This document shows positions 9,074-17,486 of a stretch of 61,549 nt of DNA, one piece after another. Position numbers and translations under genes: made by a program. The stretch lies in contig NZ_JABAID010000021.1 of NCBI RefSeq assembly GCF_012641335.1, positions 1 through 61,549 of the forward strand, given 5' to 3'. The notes below the pieces were generated by a model. That model was not told the DNA's origin, did not search any database, and worked only from the letters and a program-made list of their open reading frames with translations. This DNA comes from Novosphingobium sp. ERN07 (GTDB taxonomy: Bacteria > Pseudomonadota > Alphaproteobacteria > Sphingomonadales > Sphingomonadaceae). Position 1 is the stretch's first letter. Each line of letters starts with the position of its first letter.

Positions 9074-9840
9074 GACGTTTCGAGGGCATGGGCGAGACAA
9101 GCCGCCCCAAAGTCTGATCAACCTGCTGCCCGTGCCCGCTTGTCGAGCCAGATCACGTAAGCCGAAAGAACCGTGCCAAGTGTCCGTAAGCTTTCGCTGC
9201 CGCGCATCCGTGCGCAAACAGAGATGATCGCTGAGATATTCAGGTAGCGATCTTCCACCACACGAGAGCACTTTTAGAACACTTTCCGACCAATCCGGGC
9301 CAAAATCGCCCCGCCACGCAGTGGCTGTCCACGAAGTTCACTGGCAGCGTCGCACCGTTTGCAGGGAAAGCGTTGCGGTGCACGCCGCGCGCTCCCAGAC
9401 GACCTTATGAACCAATCATGATGATCAAGATTGGACGGAAAGTGCCCTAAATGCCGCACCTTGCGTGGCACAGCCTGTGCCATTTTCAACTGTCGCGCCT
9501 AGAGCTTTTGCAAAGCTTCGGCTGCAAGGCTCACTGATCGCAGCCTCTTGGCGTGCGTTTGTGTGCCGTTGGCCCGCACTGCAACCAGTCATCGAATTGA
9601 TCCGCATCCGCGCGGTTAGTGCCCAAGATGGACGAGTTGCGTCCAAACCGGGTTAATGAACAATAGAATCGAACCCGGATATATACGAAAGTATGAACAG
9701 ACCTGTCAGCTTTTGGCAATGGCCAGTTGTATGGATCAGCAGATGGCGTGTTTCGTTCGTTTAACATGCGCCATTTTGGCGTGATCTGGATCACGTTTAT
9801 ATGTTTCACGAAAAAGTTTCAATTTGGAGTTATCGCGCTC
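9074..9840 (+). other. Long gene-poor interval between the mutL lipoprotein and the LuxR-type gene
   Basis: No convincing gene was found in these 767 bases. The first ~550 bases are GC-rich with only short weak frames on both strands. One 47-codon GTG frame on minus (9118-9261) reads cleanly but has no clear ribosome site. From about 9650 the composition becomes visibly AT-richer. The last 80 bases carry two adjacent inverted repeats: CGCCA/TGGCG at 9769-9781 and GTGATC/GATCAC at 9781-9794. They lie upstream of the GTG start at 9841. The interval may hold decayed coding sequence next to a promoter. Confidence 0.6.
9780..9795. promoter_or_regulatory. CRP/FNR-like operator candidate
   Basis: The 16-bp CGTGATCTGGATCACG has the GTGA-N6-TCAC symmetry of CRP/FNR-family binding sites. 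Its centre is about 53 nt upstream of the GTG start of the LuxR-type gene. A second inverted repeat (CGCCA-TTT-TGGCG) abuts it on the 5' side. That a CRP-family protein binds here is inference from the symmetry only. Confidence 0.4.
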
Positions 9841-10380
9841 GTGACCAATACATATACGGATAATCCTGTATTGGCGGACCTGTCGTCGAAGCAGCGCGAG
9901 GTGCTCGACCTGGTCGTGGATCGCCGGACAAACAAGGAAATATCGGTGATTCTCGGTATTTCTCCTTCTGCCGTGGAGCAGCGGCTGCAATCAGTTCGAC
10001 GGAAATTTGATGTTCAGGGGCGTGCAGACCTTGCCAGAGCCTACCTGCGCGTTGTTGCTACCTGTGAAAATCCCACAGGAGAGGAAAAGCAGGTTTCCGA
10101 AGGTGCTGATTTATCTACTTTTGCGGCATCGCAGCGTGATGGATCTGATTATCTCCGAGACGAGAGTGATCTGGTTGGCCAATGGCGGCGCTCAGGCAGT
10201 TTGATGGTCGATGGAATTGAAGAAAGGCGTACACAGCAAGTGGTGCATCGGCAGCCAGTTCTTGATCGCCTTGATGCGGTTGCCGGGTTGAGCGGGCGGC
10301 TTGCCGCAATTGCGACGACTGCTGCGGCTTTTGCGTTTCTTGTGGTGCTGATGACCAGTGCATCGCAGGCCATGAGTTGA
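9841..10380 (+). CDS. LuxR-type HTH regulator with C-terminal membrane anchor
   Basis: A 179-residue protein. Residues ~10-65 form a LuxR/GerE-type DNA-binding domain (SSKQREVLDLVVDRRTNKEI, then the recognition helix region SPSAVEQRLQSVRRKF). A charged linker follows. Residues ~148-172 are a hydrophobic span (LAAIATTAAAFAFLVVLM) at the extreme C-terminus, so it is probably tethered to the inner membrane with the HTH in the cytoplasm. There is no receiver or autoinducer domain. The frame is open to an ATG at 9727, but the GTG at 9841 has GGAG 11 nt upstream and avoids a non-conserved leader. It lies next to a membrane-protein gene, a winged-helix gene and a small membrane protein. The target genes are unknown. 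Confidence 0.8.
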   Translation: MTNTYTDNPVLADLSSKQREVLDLVVDRRTNKEISVILGISPSAVEQRLQSVRRKFDVQGRADLARAYLRVVATCENPTGEEKQVSEGADLSTFAASQRDGSDYLRDESDLVGQWRRSGSLMVDGIEERRTQQVVHRQPVLDRLDAVAGLSGRLAAIATTAAAFAFLVVLMTSASQAMS

Positions 10381-10486
10381 AGTTCGCAGAGAATTTCGAT
10401 GAAAATATGCTGCAGTCCCTGTCACATTACAAGATTGGGAAAATAATGGTTCGACAATTTGATCGATAAGGATGGGTCTTATTTAG

Positions 10487-10900
10487 ATGGAGGTGTTTAA
10501 TTATGTCATAATATTTTTCGTTATATTGATGGGATCGTTGTGTATAATCATCGGAAATGAGGCGGAAAGACTCGCTGGAATATCTATATTATTTATGGTT
10601 TCAATAGACATCTTATTATTTAACATAATCAACGATAATGTATTTGGCAGGGACGTTTCAAATATCGTATCGGATTCCATGAGGTTTTTGGCATTTTTGG
10701 CAATCTCTCTGCGGTCTGTAAAAATTTGGCCAACTCTATGCTCAGGCGTGCTTTTAACGATGGTTTCTGCATCGATATTTAAGATACTCAAACTGCCGGT
10801 TGGCGTGTTCAATAGTGAGGATGTTCGGATCGCCTGCCATCTCACTGTTTATGCGGCGGTTTCAATAGGTCTTTGGCGCAACAATACGGTTCGCCAGTGA
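10487..10900 (+). CDS. Small AT-rich multi-span membrane protein, unknown
   Basis: 137 residues, mostly hydrophobic, with about four predicted spans (around residues 4-24, 30-50, 64-84 and 112-132). There are few charged residues and no motif I recognise. Base composition is much lower in GC than the surrounding genes, with many ATA, TTA and AAT codons, which suggests recent acquisition. The ribosome site is weak (a GGA 14-17 nt upstream). It lies between two regulators on the same strand. It could be a sensor partner for the membrane-anchored LuxR-type protein, but that is speculation. The chance that it is not a real gene is modest, because the hydrophobic periodicity is regular. Confidence 0.55.
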   Translation: MEVFNYVIIFFVILMGSLCIIIGNEAERLAGISILFMVSIDILLFNIINDNVFGRDVSNIVSDSMRFLAFLAISLRSVKIWPTLCSGVLLTMVSASIFKILKLPVGVFNSEDVRIACHLTVYAAVSIGLWRNNTVRQ

Positions 10901-10987
10901 GCGGAGCAGAGAAGGGTTCAGAAGTGCAGGGATGCTGCTGGTCGCAGCAACAAGTCTTTCGGGCAAGATCAATTGAAAGTGGCCGTC

Positions 10988-11536
10988 ATGCAAAATCACA
11001 TCAGGGCAGGTGAACTTTCGCGTTTGAAAGATGCCGTCAGCCAGATTTTTCGGCTTTCCGAAGCGTTGGCTCCCCTCAAGGAGGCCGGCGCGGATGGGTT
11101 GTTCTCGTTGTATGATGACTGGCAATCGGGGGCGGGCGATCCGACTCTTTCCTTTGCCCGCCGCATTTACGATTTTCGCCGGAAGCGCGAACGATATTTT
11201 CCGGCTGATCTGTTTGCCGAACCGGCTTGGGACATACTTCTCGATCTTTACATTTTCAGATTGGAAGGACGCCGTGCAACCGTGAAAAGCGTGTGCATTG
11301 CATCGGGCGTTCCGCAGACAACGGCGCTTCGCTGGATCAACCTGTTGATCGAGAAGGAACTGCTAGATCGAACCCAGGACGAACATGACAGTCGTGTGCG
11401 GTGTATATCACTGTCAGACAACGGATATCATGCTGTCAGGGCCATGCTCTTGGCAGCGCTGGGTAAATCTGGAGGAGCGCCGGGTGATACGGCCCAATCG
11501 GGTGCGCGCGTCGCCGCAGCGGGAGGCGCGCGATGA
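10988..11536 (+). CDS. Winged-helix (MarR-like) DNA-binding protein
   Basis: 182 residues from the ATG used here. A TTG five codons upstream is an alternative start. The middle holds RRKRERYFPADLF and then AEPAWDILLDLYIFRLEGRR, followed by a winged helix: VKSVCIASGVPQTTALRWI is the HTH, and LLDRTQDEHDSRVRCISLSD is the wing, with the DxxDxR pattern of MarR proteins. The tail is Gly/Ala-rich. This is a sphingomonad-type wHTH regulator. It overlaps the next small membrane-protein gene by four bases (ATGA), so the two are translated together. Confidence 0.8.
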   Translation: MQNHIRAGELSRLKDAVSQIFRLSEALAPLKEAGADGLFSLYDDWQSGAGDPTLSFARRIYDFRRKRERYFPADLFAEPAWDILLDLYIFRLEGRRATVKSVCIASGVPQTTALRWINLLIEKELLDRTQDEHDSRVRCISLSDNGYHAVRAMLLAALGKSGGAPGDTAQSGARVAAAGGAR

Positions 11537-11757
11537 TCGACGATTTAGCAGGCGTAGAGACGCGGTCTGCTGCCCAGCATGGAGGGGGCGGGTCTGTCCT
11601 GCCTGAAATCCCCGGTCGGCCTGAAATTCCCGACCTGCCTGAGATCGTTGTTCGAAAGGAATGGCTGCCCACCAAATCCGCTTCGTCGATCGAGGGCATT
11701 CTCCTCGGCGCGATCGTGGTGACGGCTATCGGTCAGGCGGTTTGGGCCGTCAGTTGA
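11533..11757 (+). CDS. Small single-span protein coupled to the wHTH gene
   Basis: 74 residues. The N-terminal half is Gly/Pro-rich with a repeated PEI motif (LPEIPGRPEIPDLPEI). A charged RKEWLP segment follows, then one C-terminal span of about 20 residues (IEGILLGAIVVTAIGQAVWA). The start ATG overlaps the wHTH stop (ATGA), so expression is tied to that regulator. No family is recognised. It may be a tail-anchored partner or regulator of the upstream protein. It ends 14 bp from the convergent moaB. Confidence 0.65.
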   Translation: MIDDLAGVETRSAAQHGGGGSVLPEIPGRPEIPDLPEIVVRKEWLPTKSASSIEGILLGAIVVTAIGQAVWAVS

Positions 11758-11771
11758 CGTAACGACCTGTG

Positions 11772-12299
11772 TTACTGCTCCAACAGCCGGGGCATCAGTT
11801 CCACAAAATTGCAGGGTCGGTTCCGGCTGTCGAGTTGCTCGTCAAGGATCCCGTCCCAACCGTCTTTCACCGCGCCATTGGATCCCGGCAAGGCAAAGAG
11901 ATAGGTTCCACGCGCGACGACAGCGCAAGCGCGGGACTGGATGGTGCTGGTGCCGATGGTTTTGTAGCTGAGCCAGCGAAACAATTCACCAAAGCCGGGA
12001 ATGTCACGAGTTTTTACACGATCCAGTGCTTCGGGCGTCACGTCACGGCCTGTCAGGCCGGTGCCGCCGGTAATCACCACAGCATCTACCGAGCGATCAT
12101 CGATCCAGTTGTTAAGACGACTGGCAATACGGTCGGCATCGTCCTTCTCCATCGCCCGCGCGACAAGGCGATGGCCCTTCACCTTGATCCGATCCGCCAG
12201 AATGTCGCCCGAAGTATCGTCGTCCGGGCCACGCGTGTCGGAGACTGTGAGCAGGGCGATATTGATGGGCTTGAACTCGCGCGAGGTATCAATTGCCAC
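11772..12299 (-). CDS. moaB: Molybdenum cofactor biosynthesis protein MoaB
   Basis: A 175-residue MoaB/MogA-fold protein that adenylylates molybdopterin before metal insertion. Family motifs are TVSDTRGPDDDTSG at about residues 18-31, ITGGTGLTGRDVTPEAL around 96-112, and the PGSNGAVKDGWD loop near 148-159. The length and single domain fit MoaB rather than MoeA. It starts at GTG 12299 and overlaps the end of the transglycosylase gene by 11 bases. A molybdopterin enzyme that could use the product is encoded at 49400-50143. Confidence 0.92.
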   Translation of the reverse strand: MAIDTSREFKPINIALLTVSDTRGPDDDTSGDILADRIKVKGHRLVARAMEKDDADRIASRLNNWIDDRSVDAVVITGGTGLTGRDVTPEALDRVKTRDIPGFGELFRWLSYKTIGTSTIQSRACAVVARGTYLFALPGSNGAVKDGWDGILDEQLDSRNRPCNFVELMPRLLEQ

Positions 12300-14085
12300 G
12301 CGATGCGATCCTTACGTTCTCTGAACCGGCAAGTCCCGGAAACTTGGGCCATAGCCCTTGCACAAGGCCGATGCGGCTTTCCGAAGGGCCGCCGGCCTGC
12401 CGTTCGTACATCCAGTAGTTGCGCATCACGATGGCAACATAGCCGCGCGTCTCCCAGTAGGGGATCGATTCCATCCAGAGCAGTGGATCGCTGCCACCCC
12501 GAATCTCGGTGTTCCAGCGCGAAATTGGCAATGGACCGGCATTATAGGCTGCCATGACCTTGGGCAGCAGTCCTTGCGTTGCGTCATTGTCGCGTAGGTG
12601 CTGGAGATATTGCTGGCCGAAGGCGAGGTTTACGTCAGGCAGATCGAGTTGCTTGTCACGCCCCGCCATTGCAGGTTCCACCTTGGCCATGTCGCGCGCG
12701 GTGCCGGGGCGCAATTGCATCAGACCCTTTGCCCCTGCCGGACTGGTGACCGATGTGCGGAAGTTCGATTCCTGCAGTGAATGAGCAAAAAGTAGAGCCG
12801 GATCGACTTTCCAGCCTGTTGCGGGTGTCCATTTGGGCGCAGGGAACCGAGCGGCTTCGTCCGGCCTTGCGCCCGATGGCGCGTTATAGGCCATCCACAA
12901 TTGCGTCGACGGCAGACCCAGATCGCGCGCAAGGCGTGAAAGCGGCGCATATTGACCAGGATCGCCGATGCGGGCCTGATGGCGCAGGATTTCATCGGCA
13001 AGGCCATCCTCACCGATCTCGGCAAGCTGCACTGCGGTGCGGATATTCGGCACATCGCGAAGCCCCTGCCAGTCACCCTGCGAAAAATCGGGTGCCGCAG
13101 GCGGCTGACTTTCGCGCATTCCCAGCGCTTCGGCTGCCATCATGCCGTACAGCGTATCACGGAACCGTGCAGCACCGCGCAGCGCGCCTGAAACCTTTTC
13201 AGGCTTGCGGCAGCGTGTCCATGCGCGGCTCGCCCAATAGTGTGCTGCTGATGCCAGTTCGTCGTTATGCGCCGAGCCTGCTGATCGTTCGAACGATTCC
13301 GCCGCAGCGACGCAATCGCCCATGCGCCAACTGGCAAGACCTGCAGTCCAAAGCGCTTCGGACACCCACGGCCCGCTACCCTCGGCTGCTGTCAGCGAAA
13401 TCGCGCGGGCTGTTGCATCGTCGTTTTCGATGTAGAACGCCCAGCCGATCTTCTGCCGCCATTCAGCGCGGGCGTCCGACGAAAGAGTTGCGTCCACACC
13501 ATCCAGCAGCAACCGTGCGCCCACGGGATCATCAAATTTGATTCGATCCTGTATCGCGTTTGAAACGCTTTCGGGCATCGTACCGTCAGTGATCGAGCGC
13601 GGGCGGATGCGCTTCGATACGCTGGGCAGGGCGACCAAGCGTTGTGCCGGCGGCAGGGCGGGAAGTTCTGTCGCGCCGCGCTTCAGCGCCAGACGGCCCA
13701 ATTGTTCGGCCCAAGGTAAATCAGGCGAACGCATCAGTACATCGGTAATCGGTGCGAGTTCAGCGCGGGGCGATGTGGCGGCAAGCATGTATTGCGCGCG
13801 CGCGACCGTATGCAGCGGTCCATCAGTGCGCTGCGCGAAGAGGCTTTGAACTTTCGTCCAGTCTTCCTGCTCGATCGCGGAAAACACTGCCTTGTAGTAG
13901 TTCCGATCTTCGGCGCTCAGCAGTGTCGGCACCGCAGTGCGCGCGGCCCGGCCCCGGAAATAGTCTACTGCCGCACTATTGGCCTGCGCCGGAACTGCCG
14001 ACAGAACACAGCCCGAAGCGGCAAGCGCAATCAGCGTCATCTTCGTGGCGCGTGCCAGTTTCAAAACGTATCGGTCCCCGTCCAT
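12289..14085 (-). CDS. Soluble-type lytic murein transglycosylase
   Basis: About 598 residues. It cleaves peptidoglycan glycan strands in the periplasm with 1,6-anhydro ends. An N-terminal signal peptide (MTLIALAASGCVLSAVPAQA) precedes a long alpha-helical superhelix region. The C-terminal SLT catalytic domain includes SLQESNFRTSVTSPAGAKG, in which the Glu of ESNF is the likely catalytic acid, then GLMQLRPGTA and the VMAAYNAGP motif. The start is uncertain: ATG 14085 adds a short basic leader, TTG 14064 would couple to the upstream stop, and ATG 14040 gives the bare signal peptide. It overlaps the upstream UDG-like gene at the first choice. Confidence 0.92.
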   Translation of the reverse strand: MDGDRYVLKLARATKMTLIALAASGCVLSAVPAQANSAAVDYFRGRAARTAVPTLLSAEDRNYYKAVFSAIEQEDWTKVQSLFAQRTDGPLHTVARAQYMLAATSPRAELAPITDVLMRSPDLPWAEQLGRLALKRGATELPALPPAQRLVALPSVSKRIRPRSITDGTMPESVSNAIQDRIKFDDPVGARLLLDGVDATLSSDARAEWRQKIGWAFYIENDDATARAISLTAAEGSGPWVSEALWTAGLASWRMGDCVAAAESFERSAGSAHNDELASAAHYWASRAWTRCRKPEKVSGALRGAARFRDTLYGMMAAEALGMRESQPPAAPDFSQGDWQGLRDVPNIRTAVQLAEIGEDGLADEILRHQARIGDPGQYAPLSRLARDLGLPSTQLWMAYNAPSGARPDEAARFPAPKWTPATGWKVDPALLFAHSLQESNFRTSVTSPAGAKGLMQLRPGTARDMAKVEPAMAGRDKQLDLPDVNLAFGQQYLQHLRDNDATQGLLPKVMAAYNAGPLPISRWNTEIRGGSDPLLWMESIPYWETRGYVAIVMRNYWMYERQAGGPSESRIGLVQGLWPKFPGLAGSENVRIASRGN

Positions 14086-14840
14086 TCGAGCCACCTGCTC
14101 CACAACGCTGCCTTCAGGGCAGGGCGGGCCAGCATGGCTTCGAGATCCCACGCTGGCATGGCAGTGATAGGTGAACTGTCTTGATTAATTGCGCGTAAAC
14201 GTTGAGCCAAATTCGGCGGATCGTGTCCGAGAAGCGCTGAAACGCTCGAAGTGCCAAGGATCAACAGACGTTTGGGTGCTGCCAATCCGATGTGGTGCAG
14301 CAGAACATCTCCCAACCCCGCCGCCTGAAAGGTCTGCCAATCGGGCATGGGCACATGAGCGGGCAGGGCGGACGCTGCATATACCTGGGATCGCTGAACA
14401 CCGATCGCGCCGAGAATTGCGTTAAAAAGGCGCCCCGCACGCCCACTCAGCAGTGCCTCCTCATCGTCTGCCGCGGGCATCGGCACTAGCACCATGAGGT
14501 CTGCCCCGGCAGGGCCAAGGGGCGGCAGGCGACGCAGGCCTGCAGGGGACAGCGCTTCCTCTGCAAGCCACCACGGCGCAAAGGTATCAAGCGACTGTGG
14601 CCACGCGGATCGATCCCCGACTTTGGGCATTTGTGGCGATTCGCTGCGCTCCGCCGCCATTTCGCGCAAGGGTTTGAGCGGAGCCGCTGCCGGCATGTCG
14701 GGAACATCCCGCGCATCCGCCAGCCAATCCTGCGGATCGTCGATGAACGCGTGATCGACTCCCGCATCGCGCCACCAATCAAGCGCAGCCGTAACGGCAC
14801 TGCTCCAGTCGGCATTTTGCGAGGTAGCGGTATCGGGCAA
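14061..14840 (-). CDS. Uracil-DNA-glycosylase-superfamily-like protein (degenerate)
   Basis: 259 residues. The central part, GPAGADLMVLVPMPAADDEE followed by SGRAGRLFNAILGAIG, resembles the N-terminal motif of family 4 uracil-DNA glycosylases (GxGPxADLMxVGEAPGxxED...GRxGxLLD). A C-terminal LARPALKAALWSRWLEW resembles the end of that fold. The cysteines that bind the [4Fe-4S] cluster are missing and the catalytic motif is altered, so it may not be an active glycosylase. The TTG at 14840 was chosen because AAGGAAG lies 6 nt upstream. An in-frame start at 14897 exists without a ribosome site. It is divergent from the ETF-QO gene and leads into the transglycosylase and moaB. Confidence 0.6.
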   Translation of the reverse strand: MPDTATSQNADWSSAVTAALDWWRDAGVDHAFIDDPQDWLADARDVPDMPAAAPLKPLREMAAERSESPQMPKVGDRSAWPQSLDTFAPWWLAEEALSPAGLRRLPPLGPAGADLMVLVPMPAADDEEALLSGRAGRLFNAILGAIGVQRSQVYAASALPAHVPMPDWQTFQAAGLGDVLLHHIGLAAPKRLLILGTSSVSALLGHDPPNLAQRLRAINQDSSPITAMPAWDLEAMLARPALKAALWSRWLEWTGTDTF

Positions 14841-14950
14841 CCTGTACTTCCTTCCAGTCCAATTTGCGGTCTTGACCTTGCCTGTGGCCTCTTTCAAGGC
14901 TCAATCGGAAATCAATCACGCAATTAGTCGAAGTCGGGAGTGAGTGAGGC

Positions 14951-16600
14951 ATGAGCGAACGGGAATCGATGCCGTATGATGTCGTCATCGTCGGCGGCGG
15001 TCCGGCGGGGCTGGCTGCCTCGATCCGGTTAAAGCAGGTCGATCCCGAAATTTCGGTTTGCGTCCTCGAAAAAGGGTCGGAAATCGGCGCGCATATCCTG
15101 TCGGGCGCGGTGGTCGATCCTAAGGCTCTGGACGAACTTCTGCCCGATTGGCGCACCTCGGGTTGCCCGATGGCCGAAGTGCCGGTGACCGACAACTGGC
15201 ACTGGGTGCTGTCCAAATCCGGCAAGATGAGCGTGCCACACTGGCCCATGCCTCCGTTTATGTCGAACGATGGCAACTACACCGGATCGCTGGGCAATCT
15301 GTGCCGCTGGCTAGCCGAACAGGCGATGGAACTGGGCGTCGAGATTTTCCCCGGCTTCCCCGCTGCCGAAGTGCTGTTTGACGAGAACGGCGCGGTCATG
15401 GGCGTCGCCACCGGCGACATGGGCGTTGGCCGCGATGGCGAGAAGAAGCCGGACTATCAGCCCGGCATGGAACTTCACGCCAAGTACACCCTCTTTGCCG
15501 AAGGCGCGCGCGGGCACCTGACCAAGCGTCTAAAGGCGCACTTCGATCTTGAGCGCGATTGCCAGCCGCAGGTCTATGGCATCGGCATCAAGGAACTGTG
15601 GGATATCGACCCTGAAAAGCACGTGCCGGGCCGCGTGATCCACACGCAGGGCTGGCCGCTTTCGGAATCGAACTCGTGGGGTGGCGGGTTTCTTTATCAT
15701 CAGGCGAACAATCAGGTCGCGCTGGGCTTCGTCACCGCGCTCGATTACGCCAACCCCTACGTCTACCCGTTCGAGGAATTCCAGCGCTGGAAGCAGCACC
15801 CGGAAATCCGCGCGATTCTGGAAGGCGGACGCCGTGTGTCCTATGGTGCGCGGGCGATCAACGAAGGTGGCTGGCAGTCCGTGCCGCGCCTGTCGTTCCC
15901 CGGCGGTGCATTGATCGGATGTTCGGCAGGCTTCGTCAACGTGCCACGGATCAAGGGCAGCCACACCGCGATGAAAAGCGGGATGCTGGCAGCGGACGCT
16001 ATCGTGGCGGCGATTGCGGCCGGGCGTGAGAAGGATGACATGGTCGAATACGATACGGCCGTGCGTGAAAGCTGGATCGCCAAGGAACTGAAGAAGGTCC
16101 AGAACGCGCAGCCGCTGGTTGCAAAGTTCGGTGGCGAACTGGGCACCGTGCTGGCAGGCGCGGACATGTGGCTGCGCACTATTGGCGGGTTCGGCATCTG
16201 GAAGCCGATGAAGCATCACAAGGATGCCGAAGCAACACAACGGGCAGACCTTTACCAACCCATCGCTTATCCCAAGCCCGATGGTGTGATTACGTTTGAC
16301 CGCCTGACCAGCGTTTCGTTCTCCTACACCAATCACGAGGAAGACCAGCCGTGCCACCTTGTGCTGAAAGACCCAAGCGTGCCAACGCGCATCAACCTGC
16401 CGATCTATGCAGGGCCGGAGCAGCGCTATTGCCCGGCAGGCGTCTATGAATACGTCGGTGTTGAAGAGGGCAATCCGCGCCTGCAGATCAACGCGCAGAA
16501 CTGCGTCCACTGCAAGACCTGCGACATCAAGGACATGACCCAGAACATCGAATGGGTGACGCCCGAAGGCGGCGGCGGCCCGAACTACCCGAATATGTGA
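14951..16600 (+). CDS. Electron transfer flavoprotein-ubiquinone oxidoreductase
   Basis: A 549-residue membrane-peripheral flavoprotein that passes electrons from ETF (fatty-acid and amino-acid oxidation) to ubiquinone. An FAD-binding Rossmann motif (VVIVGGGPAGLAASIRL) lies near residue 10, followed by the EIGAHILSGAV segment typical of ETF-QO. The C-terminal 4Fe-4S domain shows CPAGVYEYV and CVHCKTCDIKD. The length matches the family. The ribosome site is GAGTGAGG before the ATG. A terminator-like hairpin follows the stop. Confidence 0.96.
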   Translation: MSERESMPYDVVIVGGGPAGLAASIRLKQVDPEISVCVLEKGSEIGAHILSGAVVDPKALDELLPDWRTSGCPMAEVPVTDNWHWVLSKSGKMSVPHWPMPPFMSNDGNYTGSLGNLCRWLAEQAMELGVEIFPGFPAAEVLFDENGAVMGVATGDMGVGRDGEKKPDYQPGMELHAKYTLFAEGARGHLTKRLKAHFDLERDCQPQVYGIGIKELWDIDPEKHVPGRVIHTQGWPLSESNSWGGGFLYHQANNQVALGFVTALDYANPYVYPFEEFQRWKQHPEIRAILEGGRRVSYGARAINEGGWQSVPRLSFPGGALIGCSAGFVNVPRIKGSHTAMKSGMLAADAIVAAIAAGREKDDMVEYDTAVRESWIAKELKKVQNAQPLVAKFGGELGTVLAGADMWLRTIGGFGIWKPMKHHKDAEATQRADLYQPIAYPKPDGVITFDRLTSVSFSYTNHEEDQPCHLVLKDPSVPTRINLPIYAGPEQRYCPAGVYEYVGVEEGNPRLQINAQNCVHCKTCDIKDMTQNIEWVTPEGGGGPNYPNM

Positions 16601-16634
16601 GTGTTCCTCCCCGAAACGGGGACGGACGAAAAGG

Positions 16635-16664
16635 CGAAGCGCTGGGGTTGCCTCAGCGCTTTCG
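16635..16664 (+). terminator. Terminator-like hairpin after ETF-QO
   Basis: CGAAGCGCTG at 16635-16644 pairs with CAGCGCTTTCG at 16654-16664 (one bulged T), followed by TCGTTTC. The tail is only mildly T-rich, so termination is probable but may be partial. It also lies in the leader of ispE. Confidence 0.5.
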
Positions 16665-16682
16665 TCGTTTCAGAGAAAGGCG

Positions 16683-17486
16683 ATGACACTGCGCGAAACC
16701 GCCTTTGCCAAGATCAATCTTGCGCTGCACGTCCGGCGGCGCAGGGGCGATGGCTACCACGAACTCGAAACGCTGTTTGCTTTCGTCGATACCGGCGACG
16801 AACTGGTCGCGCGTTTTGCACCAAGGGATTCGCTGCGGGTGACTGGCGAATTTGGCGGCGCGCTGGACGACCCATTCGGCAACGTCGTCGCAAAGGCGCT
16901 GAATGCCCTGCCGCATGGTGCGGGCTGGGATCTCACGCTGGAAAAGAACTTGCCGGTGGCGGCGGGGCTTGGCGGGGGGTCGGCTGATGCGGGGGCGGTG
17001 TTCCGCATGGTTCGGCACGCGCACGGATTGCCGGACGACTGGCAATCACGCGCCGCAAAGCTTGGTGCCGATGTCCCGGCGTGCGTCGAAAGTGTGGCCT
17101 GCATCGGCCGCGGGACCGGCACGGAACTGGAACCGATAGCCAACGATCTGGCCGGACTTCCTGTGCTTCTGGTCAATCCCCGCATACCCTTGGCAACCGG
17201 GCCAGTGTTCAAGGCGTGGGACAGCGTGGATCGCGGCCCGCTGGAAGGCAACGATCTTCGCACGATGGCGCTGAACGGGCGTAACGACCTCGAAGGGCCG
17301 GCGCTTTCGCTCGTGCCGGAAATCAGAGACGTGCTGCAGGTGCTACAGCAAACCGGAGCATGGTTGACGCGCATGTCAGGTTCGGGTGCGACGTGCTTTG
17401 CGCTCTACGATACGACGCAAGTGCGCGATGCGGCGCGGACGGCAATGCCTCCCGCCTGGTGGACCTTGGCGGGGAAGTTGCGATGA
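16683..17486 (+). CDS. ispE: 4-diphosphocytidyl-2-C-methyl-D-erythritol kinase
   Basis: A 267-residue GHMP kinase of the non-mevalonate isoprenoid pathway. It phosphorylates CDP-methylerythritol in the cytoplasm. Motifs are AKINLALHVRRRRGDGYHEL at the N-terminus, the ATP loop PVAAGLGGGSADAG at about residues 94-107, and the C-terminal MSGSGATCFALY. The product feeds the carotenoids made by the crt genes at 51-55 kb. It has an AAAGG ribosome site. The next gene starts inside the stop codon (ATGA). Confidence 0.96.
   Translation: MTLRETAFAKINLALHVRRRRGDGYHELETLFAFVDTGDELVARFAPRDSLRVTGEFGGALDDPFGNVVAKALNALPHGAGWDLTLEKNLPVAAGLGGGSADAGAVFRMVRHAHGLPDDWQSRAAKLGADVPACVESVACIGRGTGTELEPIANDLAGLPVLLVNPRIPLATGPVFKAWDSVDRGPLEGNDLRTMALNGRNDLEGPALSLVPEIRDVLQVLQQTGAWLTRMSGSGATCFALYDTTQVRDAARTAMPPAWWTLAGKLR

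Noticed and set aside
9118..9261. A 47-codon minus-strand frame with GTG start ending in DKRARAAG
   Set aside because: It reads smoothly, but I found no ribosome site or known family, and the flanks look degenerate. It could be a remnant; not supported as a gene.
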